A program made the translations under genes and the position numbers. Below the pieces are notes generated by a model. That model did not search any database and was not told where the DNA came from. It worked only from the letters and a program-made list of their open reading frames with translations. 64,000 nucleotides of DNA from Rhodocyclales bacterium. Lineage in GTDB: Bacteria; Pseudomonadota; Gammaproteobacteria; Burkholderiales; Rhodocyclaceae. Where the stretch lies: positions 1 through 64,000 of the forward strand of contig JAQGMF010000053.1 in NCBI GenBank assembly GCA_028292505.1, in the 5' to 3' direction. This document shows positions 39,072-47,412 of the stretch, in pieces; position 1 is the first letter of the stretch; each line of letters opens with the position of its first letter.

Positions 39072-39722
39072 TCACTTCGCCGCGAAACAATAGAGCAGGC
39101 CGGCGCTGCCAGTAGCGGCCAGTTTTGCGTCGCTGCAGCCCTGCGATGGGTGTGCGGAATTCCAGGAGTGCGCGGGTGCATCGTCTTTCAAACCGAGCCG
39201 GTCATGATGGCCGAGTTGTGCGGCGCCTTCGCCGCTCTTCGTCCAGTTGCCGCAGGTGTGGTCGGCCGCATCCGCGAATGCGGTGCCATCGGGCTGCGAG
39301 CCGGTCAGGATGTCGTGCTTGTTCGGCGTGTCGCCGCGCCCGTTGTTGACCTCGCCTTTTTCGGTGAGCGCAGTCTGCTTGTTCAGATTGTTATCGCCGT
39401 GTAACTCGGCGACATTGTGTGCAATGACGACGCCCTTCACGTTTTGCCAGGGGCCGCTGCCGATCCGGTCGCGAGCGTTGACCGCACCGGGGCCTTGCGT
39501 GCTGAGGTATGCCCGCCACGTGCGGTTACCAGCGCCGACTGCGGTTGCCAGCGTCTGGCAATGTTTGTCCGCCCCGTCGAGACCGCCGTAGTCGGCGCCC
39601 TTGCCGCTGCCGACGCTGCTGATGAAAAAGCTCATGTCGGATTGTTGTGCCTGGGCGTTCATGCTCATGCCCATCACCAACGGTACCAATGCAGTTGCAA
39701 TGCCCAAACCGAATTTCGTCAT
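39072..39722 (-). CDS. Secreted lectin-like protein
   Basis: This 216-residue protein has a signal peptide (KFGLGIATALVPLVMGMSMNAQAQ) and a C-type-lectin/endostatin-like Cys pattern: HCQTLA, HTCGNW, QGCSDAKLAATGSAGLLYCFAAK. The RTWRAYLSTQG segment matches lectin-annotated secreted proteins I recall in Betaproteobacteria. Ligand and role are unknown. AAGGAGA precedes the ATG at 39722. It lies downstream of two alginate lyases on the same strand. Confidence 0.7.
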   Translation of the reverse strand: MTKFGLGIATALVPLVMGMSMNAQAQQSDMSFFISSVGSGKGADYGGLDGADKHCQTLATAVGAGNRTWRAYLSTQGPGAVNARDRIGSGPWQNVKGVVIAHNVAELHGDNNLNKQTALTEKGEVNNGRGDTPNKHDILTGSQPDGTAFADAADHTCGNWTKSGEGAAQLGHHDRLGLKDDAPAHSWNSAHPSQGCSDAKLAATGSAGLLYCFAAK

Positions 39723-39902
39723 AGCATTCTCCTTAAGCGAACTCGGGGACAGCAGTAGCCGGCCCACGCAGCGTGTGAACACTGCCACAAAGAGTCTTAT
39801 TCCCTAATAGGTTGTTCATGATCTTCCATATGTCATGCCGGCCCCTCGAGTCGGTGAAAGGGTTACTGCGTCTCCATGGATTCGGGAAGGCTTTGCAAAC
39901 AA

Positions 39903-39937
39903 AAACCCCGGAAGCCATTACTGGCAATCCGGGGTTT
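39903..39937 (-). terminator. Rho-independent terminator after alginate lyase copy 1
   Basis: AAACCCCGGA and TCCGGGGTTT (39903-39912, 39928-39937) form a 10-bp outer stem with an inner GCCA/TGGC stem. On the minus strand the run TTTTTGTTTG follows, so it ends the alginate lyase transcript. A second hairpin, GCCGGTG-CAGG-CACCGGC at 39954-39971, lies just upstream of it. Both hairpins are duplicated at 41122-41158 and beyond. Confidence 0.9.
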
Positions 39938-39993
39938 CCGTGTTCAAGCGTCAGCCGGTGCAGGCACCGGCCGGGCCGTTACACGTACAAGTC

Positions 39994-40776
39994 TTACACG
40001 TGCGAGATGCTCAAGGCGTAGATCTTGTCCTTGGTGCCGGTGCTGGCGGAATAGCTGGTGGTTTGGTTGTAATCGCCGGCCTTGAAGTACATGCCATAGT
40101 CGGTGAAGCCCGTCGGAATGGCCTTCGAGTACTTCGAGACGCCATTGTTGTAGACCTTCAGCGTATTGGCGCTCACGACGATCTGGTAGCTGAACTTGGT
40201 GCCTACGGCAACAGTGCCGATGCCGGTTTCGGTTTGACTAGCGGTTGGCGAGCCATTGACGCCAACGGTGAGAGCGCCGTTGGTTTCATAGTAAAGCTCC
40301 ATCAGCGGCTTGGTCGAAGCCGCATGGCTGCCGCGCAACACGGTGCCAATGTGGATCTGGCCGACAACCAGTCTGTGCCGTGCATCGGTGACTTTCACCG
40401 TGGTCGACAGGGTGTGGGTCTTGGCATCAAACGGATCCCAGTTGGCGGCCGTTGTGCCGTTCGATTGCATTTCACGCAGTTCGGAACGCGGGTGCAGCGA
40501 ATTTGCCGTCGTTACGCCATTGTCCGGTGCGAAGAAAGCGACTGCCGGGGTGCCATCGCTGTTGTCGTACAGGAAATAAGCATCCGTGAAGCCGCCCACA
40601 AGCGAAGCCGAGCTGATCGTGGTCGGGCTGCCTGACGAGCCGATGGGCAGTTGCAGCGTCCAGTGGGCAAACGACAGCACGTTGGCTGGGGTCGCTGCAA
40701 AAGCAGCAGAGGAGGTCAGTGCTGCAACAGCCAATACTGATGCCAACATCTTATTTGAACCGATTTGCTTTTTCAT
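39994..40776 (-). CDS. PL7 family alginate lyase, copy 1
   Basis: This 260-residue secreted enzyme (signal peptide to about residue 28) is a polysaccharide lyase family 7 protein. It shows all three active-site motifs: RSELRE (97-102), QIH (140-142) and YFKAGDYNQ (230-238). Alginate lyases beta-eliminate at mannuronate or guluronate residues; QIH is usually associated with guluronate-type linkages. Copy 2 lies 438 bases upstream and is about 88% identical by eye. It is probably expressed from its own leader, with GGAG before the ATG. Confidence 0.9.
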   Translation of the reverse strand: MKKQIGSNKMLASVLAVAALTSSAAFAATPANVLSFAHWTLQLPIGSSGSPTTISSASLVGGFTDAYFLYDNSDGTPAVAFFAPDNGVTTANSLHPRSELREMQSNGTTAANWDPFDAKTHTLSTTVKVTDARHRLVVGQIHIGTVLRGSHAASTKPLMELYYETNGALTVGVNGSPTASQTETGIGTVAVGTKFSYQIVVSANTLKVYNNGVSKYSKAIPTGFTDYGMYFKAGDYNQTTSYSASTGTKDKIYALSISHV

Positions 40777-41121
40777 GCGTGTAGCTCCTTTGTCTCTGTC
40801 TTATATGTTGTTTAAATTTCACGCGGAAACTAACTTACGTGTGCCGCAGAGTTTCTCCACGATCAATCGAATTGAGGAGAGTCTCGTGCGGCCACTGATT
40901 GTGTGCTTCAAACCATTCCATTCCATAGGGGTAATCCTCATCTCGAAGGAAATTAATTTCCATCCAGTTTCGGTCGGCAATATGGAACAGAACATCATGA
41001 CGGCACTGGGCATGCCTCTGTCCGTAGGCACCATCCCTCCTCGATAATTCAAAACTTCCGGGAGGGGGATTGCATATGCCAAATAACTATTCGTGGGTCA
41101 GTGCCACAAATAATTCGCAAT
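40777..41121 (-). promoter_or_regulatory. Conserved leader of alginate lyase copy 1
   Basis: About 200 bases upstream of the gene are alignable with the region upstream of copy 2. They contain the palindrome GGAAATTAATTTCC at 40948-40961. In one frame, the segment from about 41000 to the stop at 40847 reads like a protein C-terminus (DEDYPYGMEWFEAHNQWPHE). The equivalent frame in copy 2 reads similarly but is altered. I see no full gene here, so I annotate it as a shared leader possibly derived from an old coding sequence. Confidence 0.55.
40948..40961. promoter_or_regulatory. Palindromic operator-like site, copy 1
   Basis: GGAAATTAATTTCC is a perfect 14-bp palindrome 172-185 bases upstream of alginate lyase copy 1. 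It is conserved with one mismatch at 42167-42180 in the leader of copy 2. It may be an operator for a regulator not encoded nearby, or part of the decayed coding sequence. Confidence 0.5.
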
Positions 41122-41158
41122 AAAAAACCCCGGAAGCCATTGCTGGCAATCCGGGGTT
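41122..41158 (-). terminator. Rho-independent terminator after alginate lyase copy 2
   Basis: AACCCCGGA and TCCGGGGTT with an internal GCCA/TGGC stem form a hairpin, followed on the minus strand by a run of T (A-run 41122-41127). It duplicates the terminator at 39903-39937. A GCCGGTG/CACCGGC hairpin is also duplicated just upstream. Confidence 0.9.
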
Positions 41159-41214
41159 CCCGTGTTCAAGCGTCGGCCGGTGCAGGCACCGGCCGGGCTA
41201 TACACGTACAAGTT

Positions 41215-41997
41215 TTACACGTGCGAGATGGTCAAGGCGTAGATCTTGTCCTTGGTGCCGGTGCTGGCGGTGTAGGTGGTAGTCTGATTGTAGTCGCCGG
41301 CCTTGAAGTACATGCCGTAGTCGGTGAAGCCCGTCGGAATGGCCTTCGAGTACTTCGAGACGCCATTGATGTAGACCTTCAGCGTGCTGCCAGTAACGAC
41401 GATCTGGTAGCTGAACTTGGTGCCTACGGCAACAGTGCCGATGGCGGTTTCGGTTTGGCTGGCGGTTGGCGAGCCATTGACGCCAACGGTGAGAACGCCG
41501 TTGGTTTCATAGTAAAGCTCCATCAGGGGCTTGGTCGAAGCCGCATGGGTGCCGCGCAACACGGTGCCAATGTGGATCTGGCCGACAACCAGTCTGTGCC
41601 GTGCATCGGTGACTTTCACCGTGGTCGACAGGGTGTGGGTCTTGGCATCGAACGGATCCCAGTTGGCGCCCGTCACGCCGTCCGACTTCATTTCACGCAG
41701 TTCGGAACGCGGATGCAGCGAATTTGCTGTCGTTACGCCATTGTCCGGTGCGAAGAACGCGACTGCGGGCGTGCCATCGCTGTTGTCGTACAGGAAATAA
41801 GCGCTTGAGTACCCAGCCACAAGTTGTGCAGCGGTTTTTTCATCCGGATTGCCGGCCGAACCCGTAGGCAGTTGCAGGGTCCAGTGGGCAAACGACAACA
41901 CGTCGGCGGGCGTTGCTGCAAAAGCTGCAGAGGAGGTCAGTGCTGCGACAGCGAATACCGATGCCAGCATCTTGTTTGAAGCGAGTTGCTTTTTCAT
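41215..41997 (-). CDS. PL7 family alginate lyase, copy 2
   Basis: This copy is the same length as copy 1 (260 residues) and keeps RSELRE (97-102), QIH (140-142) and YFKAGDYNQ (230-238) unchanged, with the same signal peptide pattern. About 31 residues differ. They cluster at 45-65 (PIGSSGS in copy 1 versus PTGSAGN here, then ISSASLVGGFTD versus KTAAQLVAGYSS), away from the active-site motifs. A divergent surface loop could change substrate preference or binding. Transcribed from its own leader. Confidence 0.9.
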   Translation of the reverse strand: MKKQLASNKMLASVFAVAALTSSAAFAATPADVLSFAHWTLQLPTGSAGNPDEKTAAQLVAGYSSAYFLYDNSDGTPAVAFFAPDNGVTTANSLHPRSELREMKSDGVTGANWDPFDAKTHTLSTTVKVTDARHRLVVGQIHIGTVLRGTHAASTKPLMELYYETNGVLTVGVNGSPTASQTETAIGTVAVGTKFSYQIVVTGSTLKVYINGVSKYSKAIPTGFTDYGMYFKAGDYNQTTTYTASTGTKDKIYALTISHV

Positions 41998-42373
41998 GCG
42001 TGTAGTTCCTTTGTCTCTGTCTCGTATCGTTGTTTAAATTTCACGCGGAAACTGACCCACGTGTGCCGCAGCGTTTCTCCACAATCAATCGAATTGAGGA
42101 TTTCGTGCGGTCGCTCATTCTGCGTTTCAACCGATTCCGTTCCATAGGGGTAATCCTTATCTAAAAGGAAACTAATTTCCGTGCCATTTCGGTCGGCAAC
42201 AGGGCGCAGGCGGCGGTGCGGAGGCAGGCCACGCGTTGACGTGGGTATCAATCAGAGCTGGAGCGAGGCCCAAGTTCGAACGCATTCCCTTCCTCCTCCC
42301 GGACCCTGCGGGCCGTGACCATTACATTGGCAGGTACTATCCGCCTCTTGCCCATCAAGAGAAGCAACTCCGA
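41998..42373. other. Leader of alginate lyase copy 2 and hflX upstream region
   Basis: No gene I can support. The first 200 bases are the leader of copy 2, with palindrome-like GGAAACTAATTTCC at 42167-42180. A short minus-strand frame (41994-42251) overlaps it but reads like an altered version of the copy 1 peptide frame. The remaining bases lead to hflX and must hold its promoter. No clear -35/-10 pair. Confidence 0.5.
42167..42180. promoter_or_regulatory. Palindromic operator-like site, copy 2
   Basis: GGAAACTAATTTCC differs at one base from the perfect palindrome in copy 1 and lies at the same place in the leader, 170-183 bases upstream of the gene. Confidence 0.5.
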
Positions 42374-43759
42374 ATGCCAATAGATGAAGTAAAAGAGAAG
42401 TTGAAGCGCGGTGTCATGGCAGCTGTACAACTGCCGAACGTGAGCGATAGCGAGTTCGAGGCGTCGCTGACCGAGCTGCGCGAGTTGGCAAAAACATTGG
42501 GGTTCGAGATCATTCGCACCTTCATTCAGAAGCGCGCGGGCTTCGATAGAACGGGCTACCTGGGCATCGGCAAGCGTCAGGAAATACGCGGCTTCGTGAA
42601 CAACGAATGGGTGTCCGCCGTGTCGCAGGAAAACGTCGAGGGCGGGGCGCAGGATTCCGATACCGACATTGCCGACCAAGAGATTGCTGGTAATGTCGAT
42701 GTCATGTTCATCGACCATGAAATATCACCGTTCCAGGCGCGCACCCTCGAAGTCGAGGTCGGCTGCGAGGTGATGGATCGCACCATGGTCATCCTCGAAA
42801 TTTTTCATCGCAATGCGCGCTCGCGTGCGGCACGTGCGCAGGTGGAAATTGCGCGTCTCGGCTACATGGCGCCGCACCTGCGCGAGGCCGCGAAGCTCGC
42901 CGGGCCGCAAGGGCGGCAGCGCAGCGGCACGGGTGGCCGCGGTGCGGGTGAATCGCACACCGAGCTGGACCGGCGCAAGATTCGCGACCGCATCGCCGAA
43001 CTGCAGAAGGAACTTGTGGCGATGGATCTCGAACGCAAGACGCAACGCGCGCGGCGGCAAGAGAACCAGGGCCTCGCCAGCGTGACACTCGTCGGCTACA
43101 CGAACGCCGGCAAGTCCACTCTGATGCGGGCGCTCACCGGCAGCGAGGTGCTGGTCGCCAACAAACTCTTCGCGACGCTCGACACGACGGTGCGCACCCT
43201 CTACCCAGAGAGCGTGCCGCGCGTGCTCGTCAGCGATACCGTCGGCTTCATCAAGAACCTGCCGCACGGCCTCGTGGCTTCGTTCAAATCCACGCTCGAA
43301 GAAGCGCTCGATGCTTCGCTGCTGCTCCACGTCATCGACGCCAGCGATCCCGGCTTTGAGCGCCAACTCGAAGTTACCGACAAGGTGCTCAAGGAAATCG
43401 GCGCGGATGTCGTGCCGCGCATTCGCGTCTTCAACAAGATCGACCATGTTGGCGACGTCGCGCAGCAAGCCGAACGCAAAATGGCATTGCGCGATAAATA
43501 TCTCAATTGCATAGTGATGAGTGCGCGTCAGCCCGAAGATGTCGCCATGCTGCATCAGAAGATCGTCGCATCATTTCAGCAGCAGTTCGTCGAGACCGAG
43601 CTTTTCCTGCCGTGGTCCGCGCAACAACTGCGCAAGGAAATCTACGAGAACTGCGAGGTGCAGGAAGAGCGCGCAGACGAGCATGGCGCATTTTTCCGCG
43701 TGCGCGGCGAGCCTGCCGCGGTAGAAAAATTACGCGAGCAATTTGAGCAGGTTCGATAG
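42374..43759 (+). CDS. HflX-type ribosome-binding GTPase (paralogue)
   Basis: HflX GTPases bind and split stalled ribosomes. The 461-residue protein has the HflX N-terminal domain (DVMFIDHEISPFQARTLE, RAARAQVEIARLGYM), a Gly-rich linker GPQGRQRSGTGGRGAGESH, and a G domain with GYTNAGKSTL (P-loop), ATLDTTVR, DTVGFIKNLPHGLV and NKID. The core is more divergent from E. coli HflX than I would expect of the hfq-linked copy, so it looks like a second paralogue. ATG 42374 fits family length; the frame is open upstream to 42236. Poor Shine-Dalgarno. Confidence 0.85.
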   Translation: MPIDEVKEKLKRGVMAAVQLPNVSDSEFEASLTELRELAKTLGFEIIRTFIQKRAGFDRTGYLGIGKRQEIRGFVNNEWVSAVSQENVEGGAQDSDTDIADQEIAGNVDVMFIDHEISPFQARTLEVEVGCEVMDRTMVILEIFHRNARSRAARAQVEIARLGYMAPHLREAAKLAGPQGRQRSGTGGRGAGESHTELDRRKIRDRIAELQKELVAMDLERKTQRARRQENQGLASVTLVGYTNAGKSTLMRALTGSEVLVANKLFATLDTTVRTLYPESVPRVLVSDTVGFIKNLPHGLVASFKSTLEEALDASLLLHVIDASDPGFERQLEVTDKVLKEIGADVVPRIRVFNKIDHVGDVAQQAERKMALRDKYLNCIVMSARQPEDVAMLHQKIVASFQQQFVETELFLPWSAQQLRKEIYENCEVQEERADEHGAFFRVRGEPAAVEKLREQFEQVR

Positions 43760-43881
43760 ACAAAAAGGTAGGGTGACTTCTGACGATACGGCGGAATTTC
43801 CTTGTCCTGATGGCGGCCTCAGTGATCGCCTGAGTGACCGCCTGCGCGCATGCAATTAGGCAAAAGATCGTGAATAGGTTC

Positions 43882-44640
43882 TTAGATGAACATACCGCCC
43901 GACGCTTCGACGCGCTGCGCGTTGAGCCAGCCGCTTTGTTCGCTGAGCAGTGCTGCGACCATGCTACCGATGTCGTCGGGCTGGCCGACGCGTCCCAGCG
44001 CGGTTTGTGATGCTATATAGGTATTCAGCGCGCTGTTGTCGCGCACTGCGCCGCCGCCGAAGTCGGTCTCGATGGCGCCGGGCGCCAGTGTGTTGACGGC
44101 GATACCGCGTGGGCCGAGCTCCTTGGCCAGATAATGGCTAAGCACTTCGATTGCGCCTTTCGTCGCGGCATAGGCGCTGTAACCGGCCAGAGCGAAGCGG
44201 GTCAGCCCGGTCGACACATTGAGAATGCGGCCGTGGTCGGCGATCAAAGGCAATAATTTCTGTGTCAGGAAAAACACGCCTTTGAAGTGGATATTGACCA
44301 TCGCGTCGAACTGTTCTTCGCTGGTCTCTGCGAAGGCGGCATGGACACCGGTGCCCGCGTTATTCACGAGGTAATCGAAATCCTTGCGTTGCCAGGTTTG
44401 CGATAACACTTGTTTGACCTGCATGACAAAGGCACCGAACGAACGGACGTTGCTGACATCGAGCTGCAGTGCCGCCGCCTGCCTGCCGCTGGCCTTGATC
44501 TCCGCGACGACCGCCAGCGCTTCCGCGTGCTTGCTGTGATATGTGAAAAGAATATCTACGCCTTGCTGCGCGAGATGCAGGGCCGCGCTTTTGCCCAGAC
44601 CGCGGCTGCCGCCGGTAATGATGGCAATCTTTTGACTCAT
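43882..44640 (-). CDS. SDR family NAD(P)-dependent oxidoreductase
   Basis: This classical short-chain dehydrogenase/reductase of 252 residues has the cofactor motif TGGSRGLGKS (TGxxxGxG), LVNNAGT, and the catalytic YSAYAATKG (Tyr-x-x-x-Lys) after the conserved Ser-x-x-x region. C-terminal PGAIETDF is usual. The substrate is not predictable. The start is 44640, although the frame is open to 44715. It is divergent from a LysR regulator 162 bases away that probably controls it. Confidence 0.9.
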   Translation of the reverse strand: MSQKIAIITGGSRGLGKSAALHLAQQGVDILFTYHSKHAEALAVVAEIKASGRQAAALQLDVSNVRSFGAFVMQVKQVLSQTWQRKDFDYLVNNAGTGVHAAFAETSEEQFDAMVNIHFKGVFFLTQKLLPLIADHGRILNVSTGLTRFALAGYSAYAATKGAIEVLSHYLAKELGPRGIAVNTLAPGAIETDFGGGAVRDNSALNTYIASQTALGRVGQPDDIGSMVAALLSEQSGWLNAQRVEASGGMFI

Positions 44641-44739
44641 TTCTCTCTCCTGTCCAATTAATCGGGCGTCCATTTGCATGGATGAAAAAGAGTCTATTGA
44701 TTTAATTATTGACAATAAAGACCGTGTTGATTGCTAAAC

Positions 44740-44758
44740 TGTTCATAAATATTGAACA
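44740..44758. promoter_or_regulatory. LysR-type operator dyad in the divergent promoter region
   Basis: TGTTCATAAATATTGAACA is a perfect 6-bp inverted repeat (TGTTCA/TGAACA) around a 7-base AT centre. It matches the T-N11-A LysR box and lies 44 bases before the LysR start and 100 bases from the SDR start. A TTGACA at 44709-44714 lies just beyond and may serve the LysR gene. Confidence 0.6.
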
Positions 44759-44801
44759 ATTAACGACACGATCAGGACGCACAGGAACGAACAGCAGCGC
44801 T

Positions 44802-45701
44802 ATGAATTCACTAGAAGCGATGGCGATTTATCTGCGGGTGGCCGAACTGAACAGCTTTACTCAGGCGGCGGACAGTCTCGGCGTAACCAAAGCCAGCATC
44901 TCCGGCGCGATCAAGCAATTGGAAACGTTGCTTGGCACGCGTCTGCTACATCGGACGACGCGAATAGTGCGGATGACGCACGATGGATTGATCTTCTACG
45001 AGCGTTGCAGAGACATGCTCGCCGACGTGGAGGAGTTGCATACCATGTTCCAGCAGGGCGACGGCGCCATCAGTGGCCGCTTGCGCGTCGACATGCCCAT
45101 CATCCTTGCGAGAGATATCGTCATCCCGCAACTGCCGACGTTTCTGAATACCTATCCGCGCGTGGAAGTGGAACTGAGCAGCACAGACAGACGTGTTGAC
45201 CTCGTGCGCGAAGGATTCGATTGCGTCATCCGCGTCGGCAATTTGAGCGACAGTAGTTTGATCGCGCGCCCGCTTGGGCGATTTCATCAGGTCAACTGCG
45301 CCAGTCCCGACTATCTTCGGCGTTGCGGCATGCCGCAATCTCTCGGCGATCTGTCGGCACACAAGCTCATCCATTACCTTCCTTCGTTCAGCGGCAAGTC
45401 GGCCGGATTCGAGTACCTGGTGGGGGAGCAATACCGCACGCTGGAAATGGCGAGTACCGTCTCCGTCAACAACAGCGATGCTTATCTGGCCGCCTGCGTC
45501 GCCGGTTTGGGGATTATCCAGACACCGGCGATCGGTGTGCGCGAGCTGATCGAACAGGGCAAACTCACAACCATGCTATCGGGATATCCGGCAGCCCCCA
45601 TGCCAGTCTCTCTGCTGTACGTCAATCGCCGCCACCTGCCCAAACGCACGCAGAGTTTCATGAACTGGATCATGGAAATCATGCGCCCGCATGTGAGTTG
45701 A
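44802..45701 (+). CDS. LysR family transcriptional regulator
   Basis: This 299-residue LysR regulator has the N-terminal helix-turn-helix (AIYLRVAELNSFTQAADSLGVTKASISGAIKQLE) and a linker helix, then the effector domain. The effector is unknown. The ATG at 44802 matches the family N-terminus; the frame is open upstream to 44709. Divergent from the SDR gene, it probably regulates it and itself through the dyad at 44740-44758. Confidence 0.92.
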   Translation: MNSLEAMAIYLRVAELNSFTQAADSLGVTKASISGAIKQLETLLGTRLLHRTTRIVRMTHDGLIFYERCRDMLADVEELHTMFQQGDGAISGRLRVDMPIILARDIVIPQLPTFLNTYPRVEVELSSTDRRVDLVREGFDCVIRVGNLSDSSLIARPLGRFHQVNCASPDYLRRCGMPQSLGDLSAHKLIHYLPSFSGKSAGFEYLVGEQYRTLEMASTVSVNNSDAYLAACVAGLGIIQTPAIGVRELIEQGKLTTMLSGYPAAPMPVSLLYVNRRHLPKRTQSFMNWIMEIMRPHVS

Positions 45702-45865
45702 AGCGGCGACTATCGGAAATTGTGGCAGGCGATGTCGGCTCGGGCCACCTGACATTTCCCAAGAATGTTTTGATCAAAATTGCTCCAATGGATTAGTGAT
45801 TTAACCCATTGCGGGCGCGTCTCTCGTTGAAGTAGGGCAATCCCCTTTAACGTCAGGAGACAATC

Positions 45866-47320
45866 ATGCACAGACCCCACATCCTCCCCATCGTCGCCAG
45901 CCTGCTGGCTTTCGGCCTCAATACCTTGGCCGCCGTTCCACCGGAAGCCCCGGAGCGGCGCAGTACGCTCGACGATCAACGCGGCGTCGCCGTCACCGTG
46001 TACAACGAAAATCTTGCGTTGGTGAAGGAGGTGCGTCGCGTGCCGCTCGACGAGGGGCTCAACCGCATCGCTCTGCGCGATGTCAGCGCACAGATCCGGC
46101 CGGAGACTGCGCTGCTGCGCAATCTCACGCATGCGGGGGGCATAAGTCTGCTGGAGCAGAACTTCGACTTTGACCTACTTACGCCAGCCAAGCTGCTCGA
46201 AAAATATGTTGGACATACTGTACGTGTCGTGAAGACCAACCCCACCACTGGCGCGGAGACCACGGAAACAGCTGAGGTATTGGCGGCCTCCCAGGGCGTC
46301 GTGCTCAAGATTGGCGACCGCATCGAAACCGGCGTTCCCGGCCGCATCGTTTTCGACAAGGTTCCCACCCAGTTGCGCGACCGCCCCACACTGGTCTCGC
46401 AGTTACAGAGCAAGTATGCCGGCACGCAGGATCTGGAGCTCTCCTACCTCACCGGTGGCCTGTCGTGGCAGGCCGACTACGTGGCCGAACTCGGGTCCGA
46501 TGACAGCACGCTGGACCTCAACGGCTGGGTCACACTCAAGAACCAGAGCGGCACCACTTACACCAACGCCAAACTCCAGTTGGTGGCAGGCGATGTGAAT
46601 CGTGTTCGAGAGGAAATGACATATGCAAAAAAGGAAGCGCGCTCCATGATGGCTGCCGCACCGGCATCGATGCCCATGGCACAAGAGAATCTCTTTGAAT
46701 ATCACCTCTACACTCTGCAACGCCCGACCACCTTGGCTGATAACCAGGTCAAGCAGGTTGCGTTGCTCAGCGCGAGCGGCGTGCCGGTGAAGAAGGAATT
46801 TCTGCTCGAAGGTGCCGCGCACTATTACAGCGACTCGGTGGGAGATATCGGCAAGAAAATAAAGATCGGCGTCTTCGTCGAGTTCGCCAACCGCGAAAGC
46901 GCCCAGCTAGGCCAGCCGCTACCCAAGGGCGTGGTGCGCGTCTACAAACGGGACAGTGCGGGGAATGCCCAATTCGTCGGTGAAGACCGCATCGATCACA
47001 CGCCCAAGAACGAAACCGTGCGCCTGCATCTGGGTGATGCCTTTGACATAACGGCCGACAAGAAGCAAACCGACTTCCGCCGCCGCGAACCCGGCAATCG
47101 TGCCAGCTATGTCTTCGAGAGCGCCTACGAGATCGTTCTGCACAATGCCAAGAACGAAGCTGTCACGGTGACGGTGCGTGAACCGGTGCCGGGCGACTGG
47201 ACCATGCTCGAACAATCCCACAAGCATGAGAAGGTAGCTGCCGGTACAGCACAATGGCATATCGACGTGCCGGCCAATGGCAGTACGACGCTGAAGTACC
47301 GGGTGCTGACGCGTTACTGA
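45866..47320 (+). CDS. DUF4139 domain protein (secreted)
   Basis: This 484-residue protein has a signal peptide (HILPIVASLLAFGLNTLA) and the DUF4139 fold: VAVTVYNENLALVKEVRRV near the N-terminus, then LSWQADYVAEL, GWVTLKNQSGTTYTNAKLQLVAGDVN and C-terminal VREPVPGDWTML and STTLKYRV. The function of the family is unknown. Preceded by CAGGAGACAATC. It stands alone between a LysR gene and the ArsR gene. Confidence 0.85.
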   Translation: MHRPHILPIVASLLAFGLNTLAAVPPEAPERRSTLDDQRGVAVTVYNENLALVKEVRRVPLDEGLNRIALRDVSAQIRPETALLRNLTHAGGISLLEQNFDFDLLTPAKLLEKYVGHTVRVVKTNPTTGAETTETAEVLAASQGVVLKIGDRIETGVPGRIVFDKVPTQLRDRPTLVSQLQSKYAGTQDLELSYLTGGLSWQADYVAELGSDDSTLDLNGWVTLKNQSGTTYTNAKLQLVAGDVNRVREEMTYAKKEARSMMAAAPASMPMAQENLFEYHLYTLQRPTTLADNQVKQVALLSASGVPVKKEFLLEGAAHYYSDSVGDIGKKIKIGVFVEFANRESAQLGQPLPKGVVRVYKRDSAGNAQFVGEDRIDHTPKNETVRLHLGDAFDITADKKQTDFRRREPGNRASYVFESAYEIVLHNAKNEAVTVTVREPVPGDWTMLEQSHKHEKVAAGTAQWHIDVPANGSTTLKYRVLTRY

Positions 47321-47390
47321 GAGGGCGCTTGCGCGCGCAGGACGGAAGTTCCCTGCGGCAGGCCTGCTCGTTTACGCAAACAAAACTTGT

Positions 47391-47410
47391 ATTTCGTAAA
47401 ATAACGAAAT
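47391..47410. promoter_or_regulatory. ArsR-type operator dyad 1
   Basis: ATTTCGT-N6-ACGAAAT with 7-bp arms upstream of the ArsR gene. A second dyad with the same spacing and centre-to-centre distance of 22 bases follows, so two dimers could bind the same helix face. Probably an autoregulatory operator. Confidence 0.65.
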
Positions 47411-47412
47411 AA

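Larger units (their letters stand above)
39903..40980 (-). repeat. Tandem duplication unit A (alginate lyase, terminator, leader)
   Basis: This unit matches 41124-42199 over almost its whole length: terminator hairpins, 783-bp CDS and about 200 bases of 5' leader. The offset is 1221 bases through the gene and 1219 in the leader. The two copies differ by scattered substitutions, so the duplication is not recent. Confidence 0.9.
41124..42199 (-). repeat. Tandem duplication unit B
   Basis: Second copy of the alginate lyase unit, aligned with 39903-40980. Its leader ends near CGGTCGGCAA (42190-42199), which is the same sequence as at 40971-40980. Beyond this the two copies share nothing I can see. 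Confidence 0.9.

Noticed and set aside
39072-42199. Possible CRISPR or phage repeat from the duplicated hairpins
   Set aside because: The repeats are terminators and leaders of paired genes, 1.2 kb apart, not short regular spacers.
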